Assembly (NCBI RefSeq): GCF_000003815.2
Contig: NC_049989.1
Coordinates: 14,276,555-14,340,554, forward strand
Reading direction: 5' to 3'
DNA length: 64,000 nucleotides
Source: Branchiostoma floridae
Taxonomy: Eukaryota > Chordata > Leptocardii > Amphioxiformes > Branchiostomatidae
Position numbers and translations under genes: made by a program. Below are positions 12,801 through 23,816 of the stretch, piece by piece (position 1 is the stretch's first letter; each line of letters starts with the position of its first letter). Below the pieces are notes generated by a model. That model worked only from the letters and a program-made list of their open reading frames with translations, searched no databases and had not been told where the DNA came from.

Positions 12801-15800
12801 ACTTCCCTGTCTGGACTGGACAGGTTTTTCCGAAAACCCATATAAAACCCATAAAACCCAGTATACTTACAAGAACTGACTACCAGTATTTGTTTTCTCC
12901 TCCCCGTAGTGCCGTGACTACCACAAGTTGAACTCCAGTAGTCTACAGTGTGAGTTCATCAGGAACACATCAGACTGTGGAATAGATGAAGGTTTCATCA
13001 ACTACCTACTCTTCCCCTACTGCTCTCTGCCAAACCTGGTACCACTGGCTATGGTCATACTGGTGAGTTTTCTGGCATCAGGACGATTCTGCCCTTCATC
13101 ATTGGACTGACCACAATAGTCTCAACTCTGATCACAGCACGCTATATACTCCCTGTAGCAAACAACTTGTAATGACGGCACCTGACTCGATTCTGAGTGA
13201 ATTCAGCACCAAGGACAGATCTGCTACTCAGCACAGTCATGTCAGCCCAATACTCTTGTCATCTCGGCCCAACACCCTGTTTAACTTGACCCAACACCCT
13301 TGTCAACTTGGCCTGACATCTTGGTCAACTCGGCCAGGGTGAGGGTTAGGGTAAAGGAGGGATTAGGAGTGGGGTTAAGGTTAGAGTAATGTCTCCCTTG
13401 GTGGGGAAAACAGACGATAGATTGGATAGGAAGTGTGTGTGTGTGTGTGTGTGTGTGTTTGTGTTAGTGTGTATGTTAGAGTATTGCTGCCCCTACGGCC
13501 AGTTCAAGTTGGTCCCATCAGTCATGATCAGTCCAAATTTGGTAAAGGGCCAAAGGGCCACATTGATTCTGAAGCAATATTCAATGGACTGTCCATATCC
13601 TCTGTTCTGTGATGTCAGGTTATATACATGAAGATAGCGCCAGTATAGACAAGGATCGCTATAAGGGAACGACTCTTGGGCACACGATGCAACTATATCG
13701 AGGAGCTTTATTCCAACATGGCGATACAGTAGGAGTCGGTGGTCGGACTAACTCTAGGACTGAACCAACATAACATAGGGGTGTTATTCTAACTAAATAC
13801 AACATAAACCAACATGGGTGGCGTGATCGTTTTCCTTTCTTATTTCTATCTCTCTTACTACTTTACACCAACTAGCTATGCCCAACTATTATTAATCTTA
13901 GTGGCATGATTTGGTATGAGCAGTGGATCATAAGTTGCAGACAGTTTATGGATCCCACTGTCTTGTATTTTAAAACACACTGATGTATCAACAAAGTGCA
14001 AGTAGATACTAGATGGAAAAAAACATTACTTGTCATAAATACATTAAAGCCATCTCAAACATGTTTCCATAAAAAAAATATGCAGCAGAACTAAAGGAAT
14101 TACAGAGGGGGAGGGCTCTGCCAAAATGCTATCTCATTACTCATAGTCTGGATAATTTTGTTGTATTCAAGTTCTCTTCATTTGATCAGGAGCATTATGT
14201 TCCTTTTTTCAGTTCTGTTTTGTACAATATTTGATGATTCTAATCTTGATATTAACAATGTTTGATGAAATAATGCTGAAGTCTGTTTTTTTTACTTCCC
14301 TTGTTTGATCACAGTTCCTGTGGTTAATGGTACTGTTTGTACTACTGGGTGTAACAGCAGACGACTAGTGAGTTCCACTTTCATCATTTCTTTCTCTTAT
14401 CTATATTAATTATGTGTTATAAAGAACTAACAGAAATGTACCAATTTATAACAAAGTTATTTTATTTTATTTTTTAAATTTTGTTCACATACATTTAACG
14501 AGCATAGGACAGAAAGCTCAGTAATGAGCTTATAGACATTTTCTGCTCAAGATACTAGTATATATAATGACAGTCAAAATTAAGAAAATTAAGAATACAG
14601 CAAAACATATAACTCAGGATGACATGAACATAAACTAAGTCATTTTGCAACGTAAGAATGACAAGAATATCAACAGAGTCAAATGATAATGGTGACGGTT
14701 ACATAATAGTCAATTTACTATAAAAAAGTTCTTTAAGTTCCTGTAATAACCAATGTACAATGATTAACACAGCCAATGTTTCAGGGCTAACTGTTACCTT
14801 CATTAGGGTAGTACTGACTACCTGAGTAGTTCTATTTCACACTGCAGGTTTTAACGTCATGAAATACATGTGTTTCATCAAATGATTTCATCATTCTTCT
14901 TTTTCTCCAGTTTTTGCTCAGCCCTGAAGGTGATCTCCGACACTCTGAAACTCAGCCAGAACATCGCTATATCCTCTTCATGGGTAAACCATAGAATGAT
15001 ACAGATACTGTCTGTTACTAGATGAAAGCACATAGTAGCAGTAATAGTTACTTTTACTGTTACAGTAGTAGTAGCCAGTATATATTTGATTTTATGTCAT
15101 ACCTGTGATGCGAAAACGTTCGATACGGGTGTTCCGGACTGGGCCATAACTTCCGTATCGCACAGGTTCGAAAGGCGTATCACACGGGCTCCATTTTTAA
15201 ATCGAACTGTTTCGAGCGGGCCAAGTGCGGTGCCATAACAAATCAGAAGCTTGTTAGTGTAGTAATCTAGTAATAGAATTTGTCTCGCCAGTAATTTTAT
15301 TTGAAAATGTATTTCAAAGAAATGTGAGAAGCTCAGTTTGTTCAGAGATGGGAAGTGAACCTTAACTCCTTCTTAAGGCGTGACTATTCTTGCCTTTGGA
15401 AATGGAGCTCCCGACATCTTCAGCGCAGTTGCAGCTATCACTAACAATAATGGTGTGAATGCTGGGCTTGCCATCGGAGCCTTATTTGGTAAGTAGCCTG
15501 GATTTTGTTTGTTTGCATAACCAGTTAACATTTTTAAGCTTCAGACATAACACATATCAGTTTTATACAATAAATACATTATATAAAAGTCAGTCTATCT
15601 GAACTTGATTGTGACTTTTTCTCTTTTGGTCTCTATCTCTCTTTCTTTTTCTTGTGCATGCACTCACTCTTATCTATCTATCTATTTATTGCTTCAGTTT
15701 TACCACATTTATGGAAAGATTGTCATAACAGGTGACTATGATCACCGTTGCAAGATTGTCAGCCTGAAGACCAGACTGTAAGGTTTGATCCACTCATACC

Positions 15801-18800
15801 GGGAAGGACCCCTACTCTTTTCGATAAGTGCGGTGGATTCTTTAACGTGCTTGAGGTGTGGCTCTCCCCAAACATGGGACCTCCATTTAACGTCCTATCC
15901 GAGGGACGGCCCTTGCTGAACTTAGGTTCTCATTTTTTTACCTGAATGAAGTGAGGAAAGTCGTGCCTTTCCCAGGGGTACAAGATCAGTGAGATGTCAG
16001 GTTTTGAACTCGGGACGCCACACGATCACACTTTTTGCAACTAAGTCTGTGGTAAGACAGTCATAATTAGTGTACAATACATATCTTAGAAGTTTTTTTG
16101 GCAATGCCACTGAGGCAGTGCCAATAGGTACCTTAACAGTCCAATGACAATTGCAAATCTATGTTTATCGCATAGGTGCTGGCGTGTTTGTGACCACAGT
16201 CGTCGTCGGGGCAGTTGCAATCTTGACGCCGTTTGAGATGATGCAGCGCCCGTTCCTCCGCGATGTCGTGTTCTACCTTGCCGCGGCGTTCTGGACGTGG
16301 TGCGTCCTGTGGTACAAGAACATTAATCTACCTCAGGCTATAGGTAGGTCTTATTCAGTCAGTCTAAAAGGTTTGTTAGTTAAATTTTCGATGGCTTTAT
16401 GTTTTGTTATGTAAATGTTTTCCTGTACAATTTCATCATGAATACTTCTCTAAATTATTTGTCTTGCATTATGCTGAATATATTATGATATAATGTCATT
16501 ATTTTAGTTATGTATCACTTTGTTTTGTTTATTCATTTACAGGTTTCATTGGTCTGTATGTGGTATATGTGTTGGTTGTCCTAATTGGCCGAAAAATAAG
16601 GCAATCACGTCTCAAGGCATCTCAGAGCCAATCAACAATGCCAACAGATTTTAGCAACAACTACAGGTAAGTATATGTACAGAGGAAGCTCAATTGTTCA
16701 TTAGTATTGGAAGCCTTGTTCAGAAATTATGAAAAGAATTATCAGGACATAAAGTTATCAAAATAATGTCTACGGTCGCATTTCAATGGACCTTTATTCT
16801 TTACTTTTACTTGTTTTGGCAAAATTGATGATGATTTAGCAAAATAGATATCTGAAAACAGTGATTTCTTTCTGTAAATTATGTAGAGTTACCCTGCTGA
16901 CGTTTCTTAACATTTCTTTGCCTTTTTGCAATTTTTAACCGTTATATTTTCCTTCAGTGTAAACGGGACAGTGGCAGATGATCCAGATGAGGAGTACCTG
17001 ACCTTCAGACAACCTTCAGGGAAACATGTCCACCCGAGAAGGGCCGTCAAAGGTACAGCCTTATTGTATTGTCTTTTCATGATACTGTCCATTCTCCTAC
17101 GCAAAGGGACCACAGACGTGTCGAAACTCCTTGGGGTCACCTCTGCTATCTGATGCACTCAGACCAGTTCTTAGCCGCCCTGCTTATTAATATTAATGAG
17201 CTTACCCTTATATGGGCAGTCAGCCGTTGGGGATCGGGCGTAGGAAGATGGTGCTATGTAAGGCGTAACATGATTGGCTGATAGCTTCCCAGCGGCCTTT
17301 GCGAGATGGCTTTCGTAAACAGAAAGCCCAAGAAATGCCTATTCTCTGATTGGCTGACAGCTAGTTAGTAGTGACAACCATAGTAACCGCTGGTAGGCCA
17401 TGAGATAGCAGGGCCCCAATAGGCAGTTAGCTAGCCATTGGGGACCGTGCGTAGGAGGATGGATACTGTCACACAGCCGAGGAAAGAACAACAGCTACTA
17501 TGTGAACTTTAAAAAGATGTGTGACATTCAGATGAGTCTCTACTTACTAATAGGTATGAGGCTTTATGAAACACTCTTCCTAGGACACACCCATTCTCAT
17601 CAGTGTAGTTTGGCAGTGTCTTAAAATTGCAATATTCTGTTTTTACCAGGACTAGAGAGTCAATAAAGATGTGTGTATCATTTGTGGCAATGGTATTCTA
17701 TCACATGGACAGTAACTGGGAAAAAATTATGAGTCACTCATTTGCTAAATTGGTATCAGTTGAGAAATTGCCTTAAACAATTAGCTTCATGAGAGTAGCT
17801 ACATTTATTTATATCATTCTGTAGCTTTATTTTTGCACTTTGTTTATCATGAAAATATCTTTGAACTTAGAAATAAAGTACACATTCATTTACCATCTTG
17901 TACCAGGTATGTCGTGGAAAAATAAAAATTCTGCAGATATCTTCAAGTTTATGTTGTGATTTTGTACTTAGTCTTTTATAATTTCATATTTTCTTTTCTC
18001 AGACTTGATTTGCCTATATTTTTGTTACACTGATTGTTGTCAATTGATTATTAATTGATGATTTAATTACTGATTTGATCCATCACAATGAATTGTTTAT
18101 TAGCAGATGATTCAGAAATACCGGTAGTCAGTGATGATAACAATTGCAGCATCCAATCACAGAGTTTCAGAGCTGGTATTCTTGCAGGTGAGTTGTAAGG
18201 AGGGATTTCATTGGATGTGCTATGATGGCATTCAAGGAGACTTTTCATAGATTCTGAAATAGATACATTAATTTGTTAACTTCAGGGATGACCAGGCATT
18301 TGCACAGATTTAATGAAATTTTGAATCTTCTTAGAAATGCACAAAGCATTATGCAAAAACACAGGAATCTTATGGAAATTCAGTCTTTTTTGTAAGATTC
18401 GTGCATTTTTGCATTATGATAGTAATTTGTGCATGTTTCATGACATTTGTACATTTTTACATGGTGATTAGTGCATTTTTTATAAGTTTGTATGAATGCC
18501 AAAGCATCTTTAGTATTATGTATTTGCCTCGTAATTGTTGTCTTTGTCCATGGTTTTGTACGTCTATTCTTGAATAAACTAGGCTATTGAGGCAAACGTA
18601 TTGTCATCACTTGATTGATACCCCAAAAGAAAGAAAGAAAGAAAGAATTTTACTGTATCTTAAAACTCATCATGTATCAGGGCTCTAGCCAGCGTCCGTT
18701 TTTCCGTCAATTGACGGAAATTTGTTGCGTCTGACGGAAAAATTTTCAAACCAATCCGTCAACCTTGACGGACAAAAATCCTTGGTGGAAGCTTCAGGCG

Positions 18801-21800
18801 GCTTGGGGACGCCGTCCACGGCCGTAAAAGCCACACACTGTTTGTTTTGCTATTGTTATGATTGTTGACAATGTGTGTCGGCGCCCTTTCGCATACGATA
18901 ATCTCATTAAAACCCGTTTTTCAAGGTCTCAGTTCAGTCATTCTAATTGATTTTCGCGGTTTTCGCGACGATTGGAATTGGCTGACGGAAAAAAGTTTCG
19001 AGCTGGCTAAAGCCCTGTCATGTATACCAAATAAGTACAGCTCAGGTCTCAAAACTGTTGACACATGTTTATATGAAAGTTCTTGTACTTGTACCATACA
19101 ATATGAGAGCTCTATCAAATTGTTTTTGTGGATACCCCAGGAACATTACAGGTAACAGAAGGGGTGACAGTTGGACCATTGCTGGGGGGACAGGCTGGAG
19201 CCAATCCCACCCTACAGCCTCAGACTAGTGTGGACCTGAGTAGGAACTCCTTCAGCACTTCAGGTAGATATTTTATACAGCTTAGTGGGAGGGGGGCACA
19301 AAAGGACTTAATGCAGTCTTTCCACTAACGGCTGGGAACAGTCACTGAGGCCTTGGGTAAAAAAATAGTGTTTTTCCTGTTTCTCGACCTATCTTTGAAA
19401 AGTATCAGGTAAAATTTTTATTCAGCCTGTGAAAAGATTTCCTTTATTTAGATTTTTCCAGAGTATTAATAGATGATGATTAATAGATAGGGTGGAAGCT
19501 CTACAATAATTTCAGGTAACACTCTGACATGTTTGTATCTCATTTGTCAGGAGAAAGAATGCCTCTCCTTGGCAGCATCAAAGAGGAGAATATTGGGAGT
19601 GGTGGTTTATCAGGACTGGGTGCAGAACTATGGGAGGGGCTGAACCCCATTGACACAGCAGGGTGGCGCAACAAGGGCACGTTCGGCAAGGGGTACGAAA
19701 TCTTCAAGGTTAGTGTTAAATTGCTGTATGAGTTGCACTGTCTTGTAAATATGATGTGTACCGTAGTTCTTTTATGTTATATTTTACAAGCTTTGGGTTA
19801 GGGTTTAATCTCAGTAAGAGCATCACTATTCCACATCACTTTTTTGGGCTATGTTATGGCTATGCTTTAGATAGATTTAGAATACCCTGCATTCTGATTT
19901 GATGTTCACTGGCAAAGTTAATGCCACCATGAAATCCTGGGGCATCACAGTGTTGCAGCATACATAAATACAAGGCATTTTGTAACCTCAGGTACACTCT
20001 ACTTCTGTGACAATTATACAAATGAGTTTGTAGAGCATGATATCCAGTGTAAAGTTTGTTATTTTGTGTTGACCCTAGGCCCCCATTCAGCTGGTGTTGA
20101 ACCTGACTGTGTCTATTGTGGACTTTGAAGAGGATAACCACAACTGGAACCGCCCTCTCAACTGTCTTCACTGTATCACTGGACCCCTCTTTGTTGTGTT
20201 TGCCATCAATAGTGAGTATAAGTTATCCCTGAGTTTGCAAATTTCTTCTTTTTATGTGTATTTCTTTGTTAAAAATAGACTCAATAAAGAGCTTGGAATA
20301 TATCTTAATGAACATTTTTGAGGAAGAAGAAAGTTGTTTTAGTTTTGACAGTTACTGTAAGTATTGAAATTTTTGAGATGGTTTTATTTACCTGGTTTTC
20401 ATAGTAACCTCTCCATTGTAAATTTGTATGACACTGCAAAGATGCTTTTCCAGTGTATTGCTACCTTAGTACAAATTTTTTCCAACTACAAATCAGAAAC
20501 ACTTAGAAAACCTCCTTTGGAAACTAAGACTACTGATTTAAGAAGTAATTGAGTTTGATGCATTCTGAAACAACCATAAACTTAGAGATGCTTTTCAAAC
20601 ACAGGACTACTGGACATGATCTATTCGATGTTGCAACACAATCTTACCAAATCAACTTTTTTTATGTCTCAGATGGTTTTGATAAGATTGGAGGTGTGAT
20701 GCCAGTGTGGGCAGTGGTACTGATGTGTGGAGCACTGCTGGCTGTTGTTGTCTTCTGCACCTCCAACAGTGAAAACTACCCCATCTACCACTGGGTAAGG
20801 AGAAACACTCCAGTTAGAATGAGTTTGGTTCCCATGGTGCTTAACAAATATCCCTAAGGCCACTGATAACAAAAATTATCCTATCTACAACTGGGTAAGG
20901 ACATGAGTTTGGCATCCCTGTTCTTGGTGCTGAAAAACATATCACTAAGGCCACTGACAACAAAAATTGCCCCATCCACAGTTGGGTAAGGACAAAACTT
21001 TGGATGAGTTGGTGCACCAGTCCTTGGTGCTAAATAACAGACTACCACTGCAGATGTCCCTGTCCCAGGTGCTGAATGACATGTCATTTAGGCTGGTGTC
21101 CCTGTCCCAGGTGCTGGTGGGGTCACTACCACTGCAGGTGTCCCTTTCCAAGGTGCTGAATGACATGTCATTCAGGCCGGTGCACCTGTCCTTGGTGCTG
21201 AATGAGTCACTACCACTGCAGGTGTCCCTGTCCCAGGTGCTGAATGACATGTCATTCAGGCCGGTGCACCTGTCCTTGGTGCTGAATGAGTCACTACCAC
21301 TGCAGGTGTCCCTGTCCCAGGTGCTGAGTGACATGTCATTTAGGCTGGTGTCCCTGTCCTTGGTGCAGAGTAACACACTACCAAGACAGACGGCCCATTC
21401 TCTGGTGCTGAATAACATACCACTAATGCTACTGTCCCTGTCTCTGGTACTGAAGGACATGCTTTGATTTTGGTGTCCCTGTTCCTGAATAGCACACCAC
21501 GTAGCTATAGGCCACTGACAACAAAGATTACCCCATCTTTCACTGGGTAAAGATCATCAAAATGTGTTGGCTAGCAGTTAAACATTTGAATTATTTGTAA
21601 AATACTGCTTTTGTTATTTTCCCCAGGCTTTTGGCTACCTTGCTTTTGTCGTGTCTGTGGTCTGGATCTACGCCACGGCTAACGAGATCGTGAACCTGCT
21701 GCAGGCGTTCGGCCTCGTCTTCAACATCAGTGATGCCATCCTGGGGCTGACCCTGCTGGCATGGGGGAACAGTATTGGAGGTGGGTTTGCCTGTGTGACC

Positions 21801-23680
21801 GTTTCTTCATTCAGATGAATTTAGTGCATAGTGGCACATACAGCAGCAAGTTTCCATGGTGTTTCAGTAGCAGGGTATATTTTTACAGGGAGGGGTTGAC
21901 ATCCCCTCCCTTTAACATGTTTGAGACACAAGGCCCCCATTTTAAGTCCCTTCCAAAAGACGGGCGCAGCTGCAACCAAGATGCCCTTCTCAGGATTGAA
22001 CCAGGGTCTCCAATTAATTGGAACCAGGAGCTCAACTGTGAGGCTGCTACCAGTTGAGCTTGCCTGTGTAGCTGCACATTCTGTCATCATTCAGCATCAC
22101 CTTCAGTTACCCTACATGCTACACTTGGTGTTAAGGACATTGCCTCAGTGCTGCAGTCTCACCGACTCTGGTGGTACTGACACATTGCATGAGCTAGTGG
22201 CTACATTGCCACCATCACTAAATTGCAGTTACTGGGCAACAGAGGTTGTGGTAGAGCAAGGAAAGCTGTATTGATAAGAAAATCAGCTTCAGTCATGAAT
22301 CATGATAAGGGGGTATAACCTTAGCCATGTTTGGGACTGAATTCTTCACAACCACACTGCAGCAATGACACCAAACTGCGTTAGCCATTACATTCAAGAA
22401 GGTAACAGACTTTCACCAAGACATCAGCTAGGTATTAAGTCTCTAGTTGGGTACAAAAGAAATTTCCTGCCTTGCACCCTCCTGATGAAATGTCAGGAGA
22501 CAAAGACCTGACCTTGTTCTTTTTAACATTGAAAGTATTTTATCTTGTGTCAGATAAGGATGATTTTAACCCCAACCCTTCCTGATTTTCCACAGACTTG
22601 GTAGCAGACACTGCCATGGCCAGGCAGGGTTTCCCGAGGATGGGAGTATCAGCCTGCTTCGGTGGACCACTCTTCAGTATCCTTTTCAGAACCATGAAGT
22701 CTCTAGTAATCATATGTAATTCCTTGACAAAGACTAGAGTTGGATGTTTGAAAATAATTCCAATTTTTTGTTGTAAAATACAGTTCAAGTTTAATCCAGC
22801 TACCAACGCAGATGAACCTTCGAGTTAAGCAGGGTACGTTATAGTCCTTAACCGTTCACAGACATGCTGATGGGCATTGGTATCTCCTGCACTATAGCAA
22901 CCATCAAGAGTAGGGACCATTGGAACTTCCCGGTAAGTCTGCTGTTGTACAGACATTTTCTCGAAGAGTATGTGTTTTCTCTCCTCTTTTGGTTCCTTTA
23001 GTCTGATTCTGTAGCCCAGTTTTGAGGTGTTAACTATAGCCAAAAACCAATTTCATGGGAATTTTTTGCTAAAAACTATGCCAACAAGGGATGGCCCCTG
23101 TTCTTGGTGCTGAATGATACACTTTTAAGGTCGGTGTCTCTGTCCCTGGTGCTGGATAACACACCTTTAAGGTTGGTGTCCCTGTCCTTGGTGCTGAATA
23201 ATACAACAGTATGGATGGTGTCTCTGTCCCTGGTGCTTGGTAACACACCTGTAAGGCTGGAGTCTCTGTCCCTGGTACTGAATAACACACCATTAAGGTT
23301 AGAGTTCCTGTCCCTGGTACTGAATAACACACCATTAAGGTTAGAGTTCCTGTCCCTGGTGCTGAATAACACACCATTAAGGTTGGTGTGTCCCTGTCCT
23401 TAGTGCTGAATAACACACCACTAACACTGTATAGTGTTAATTCTGTTTTCTGAAACTAATACCGGTTTATTTCACCTTTTTTTCCTTTCAGCTGAACCGC
23501 ACGTTACTCCAGTCCGTCTTAGCGGGATCACTGGGGTTCAGCCTCCTTTCCTCGCTCATCCTCATCCCAGCTTCCAAGTTCAAGGTGGGGAGATGGTACG
23601 GCATCTACCTGATCGTAGTGTACATCGCATTCCTGGGGCTAGCTCTTGCAACGGAGTTTGGGACCTTTGGAGACATATAA
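9846..23680 (+). CDS. SLC8B1: Mitochondrial sodium/calcium exchanger NCLX, 17 exons
   Basis: This is a complete gene of the CaCA superfamily. In animals NCLX exchanges Na+ (or Li+) for Ca2+ across the inner mitochondrial membrane. Coding exons: 9846-9944, 12910-13062, 14315-14367, 14911-14968, 15377-15488, 16176-16343, 16543-16666, 16958-17052, 18107-18187, 19141-19263, 19551-19708, 20079-20211, 20673-20794, 21627-21780, 22596-22676, 22862-22932, 23492-23680. All phases join, giving 658 codons with TAA at 23,678 (the human protein has 584 residues).

The alpha-1 repeat carries [13 protein letters not shown] (residues 122-134) and GALFGAGV. The alpha-2 repeat carries [14 protein letters not shown] (about 532-545) and CFGGPLFN. 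A conserved Cys-rich N-terminal segment (CRDYHKL...[10 protein letters not shown]) precedes the first membrane helices, and the C terminus ends in [10 protein letters not shown]. The central loop (about 255-400) is longer than in human and is partly encoded by phase 1-1 exons. The first exon has only a weakly hydrophobic leader, so the targeting signal is uncertain. Introns 4 and 15 carry U12-type signals. Confidence 0.93.
11783..12840. mobile_element. Inverted-repeat-flanked element in NCLX intron 1
   Basis: A block at 11,783-11,856 ('gggttttcggaaaaacctg' through 'gaaaagagggtctgcat') returns as its reverse complement at 12,762-12,838, about 1 kb away and just upstream of exon 2. The arms are about 75 bp and diverged by small indels. 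The interior codes for nothing recognisable. I see no clean target-site duplication, so this may be a foldback element or two independent copies in opposite orientation. Confidence 0.5.
12017..12051. repeat. Perfect hairpin, 16-bp arms, 3-nt loop
   Basis: AAGGAGCTTTTATCAA (12,017-12,032) is followed by TAT and its exact reverse complement (12,036-12,051). The hairpin lies inside NCLX intron 1, within the inverted-repeat-flanked segment. It may be a DNA-level cruciform relic of a transposon; no RNA role can be supported. Confidence 0.8.
14969..15376 (+). other. NCLX intron 4, U12-type with AT-AA ends
   Basis: The intron begins ATATCCTC, one base from the ATATCCTT consensus of minor-spliceosome 5' sites, and contains AACCTTAAC (15,358-15,366), matching the U12 branch-point core CCTTAAC. 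About 11 nt lie between the branch adenosine and the 3' end, the short spacing U12 introns need. The reading frame (...GCT|GGC GTG..., matching the conserved A-G-V-T of the family) requires the intron to end in AA at 15,376. Using the AG one base later breaks the frame, and the nearby GGGTAAAC donor also breaks it. Confidence 0.7.
15700..16060 (-). mobile_element. SINE-like repeat in NCLX intron 5
   Basis: The block contains 'ctccatttaacgtcctatc', 'gagggacg' and, further on, 'ggttttgaactcgggacgcc', an order repeated in diverged form at 21,880-22,070. The last part resembles a degraded inverted tRNA T-arm/B-box, suggesting a tRNA-derived SINE on the minus strand. No exon is involved. Confidence 0.45.
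18107..18187 (+). other. NCLX exon 9, symmetric 81-nt loop exon
   Basis: The exon has a good acceptor (ttattagcag) and donor (gtgagt) and is phase 1 at both ends, adding 27 residues rich in Asp/Ser/Asn to the cytosolic/matrix loop between the two transmembrane halves. Because it is symmetric, it and the next exon (19,141-19,263, also phase 1-1) could be skipped without shifting the frame. The splice-phase fit is the evidence; sequence conservation is not expected in this loop. Confidence 0.7.
18290..18500. repeat. Degraded 'tgcacaaat/atttgtgca' foldback repeat
   Basis: The sequence alternates 'aaatgcacaaa', 'ttatgcaaaaaca', 'attcgtgcatttttgcat' and 'atttgtgcatg', i.e. the same words in both orientations. 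It resembles an older copy of the foldback element at 56,307-56,849. It lies in NCLX intron 9. Confidence 0.4.
20795..21552 (+). repeat. Copies of the NCLX exon-13 end inside intron 13
   Basis: The last about 35 bases of exon 13, encoding ...NYPIYHW and followed by the donor gtaagg, recur three times in the next intron: 20,862-20,900 (…aactgg|gtaagg), 20,951-20,991 (…gttggg|taagg, same frame) and 21,511-21,552 (…cactgg|gtaaag). Each copy is preceded by 'ctaaggccactgataacaa'-like sequence. They are decoy donor sites from local duplication; none has an obvious own acceptor and full exon. Confidence 0.8.
21009..21500 (+). repeat. 42-bp minisatellite in NCLX intron 13
   Basis: About 12 tandem units of 42 bp follow the pattern 'tgtccctgtcccaggtgctgaa...cat...aggctgg'. 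Units alternate between two types, giving a partial 84-bp higher-order period in the middle. The period is a multiple of three and CpG- and stop-poor, so frames stay open on both strands for about 500 bp (166 codons plus, 171 codons minus). These frames are a by-product of the repeat; no start, splice or homology evidence supports a protein. Confidence 0.9.
21880..22070 (-). mobile_element. tRNA-derived SINE-like repeat in NCLX intron 14
   Basis: 'ggattgaacc' (about 21,993-22,002) is an inverted B-box-like sequence followed by 'gagctcaactgtgaggctg' and 'ccagttgagct', which resemble an inverted tRNA D-arm region. The block 'ttttaagtcccttccaaaagac' matches, in diverged form, the repeat at 15,700-16,060. 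This suggests one SINE family inserted twice in NCLX introns. Confidence 0.5.
22677..22861 (+). other. NCLX intron 15, U12-type GT-AG
   Basis: The intron is 185 nt. It starts GTATCCTTTT, a perfect match to the U12-type 5' site GTATCCTTT, and carries GTCCTTAAC at 22,844-22,852, one base off the TTCCTTAAC branch site. The branch adenosine sits about 10 nt before the terminal AG. It splits an Asn codon (A|AC) in the alpha-2 motif PLFN-MLMG. U12 introns are known to be enriched in ion-transport genes; here the signals are near-consensus. Confidence 0.9.
23095..23430 (+). repeat. 42-bp minisatellite in NCLX intron 16
   Basis: About 8 units of the same 42-bp family as at 21,009-21,500 occur here ('gtgtctctgtccctggtgctgaataacacaccattaaggttg' in two halves). 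The two arrays lie in different introns, separated by two exons, which points to movement of the unit within the gene rather than simple slippage. Open frames across it on both strands are repeat artefacts. Confidence 0.9.
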
Positions 23681-23816
23681 GTCTGGTGTAGATATAGGGT
23701 TCAAATACAGCAAAACACAGGAATGACAATAATTAAGAATTACAAAGAAAGAAGTATGTTCATGAAAATAGGGAGTATTTGTAGAAGAACTGGTACCAAA
23801 GAGAATTACAAACTTA

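Noticed and set aside
13330-13390. GGTTAGGGT-like stretch resembling telomere repeats
   Set aside because: Only a few degenerate units inside an NCLX intron; too short and irregular to call an interstitial telomere.
14977-14990. Ordinary GT donor (atggGTAAAC) for NCLX exon 4
   Set aside because: Joining it to the 15,377 region puts the conserved [10 protein letters not shown] segment out of frame and adds residues not found in the family.
20945-21467. Open frames of 166 (+) and 171 (-) codons in NCLX intron 13
   Set aside because: They are produced by a 42-bp repeat whose period is a multiple of three. Open frames occur on both strands with no start context, splice fit or homology.
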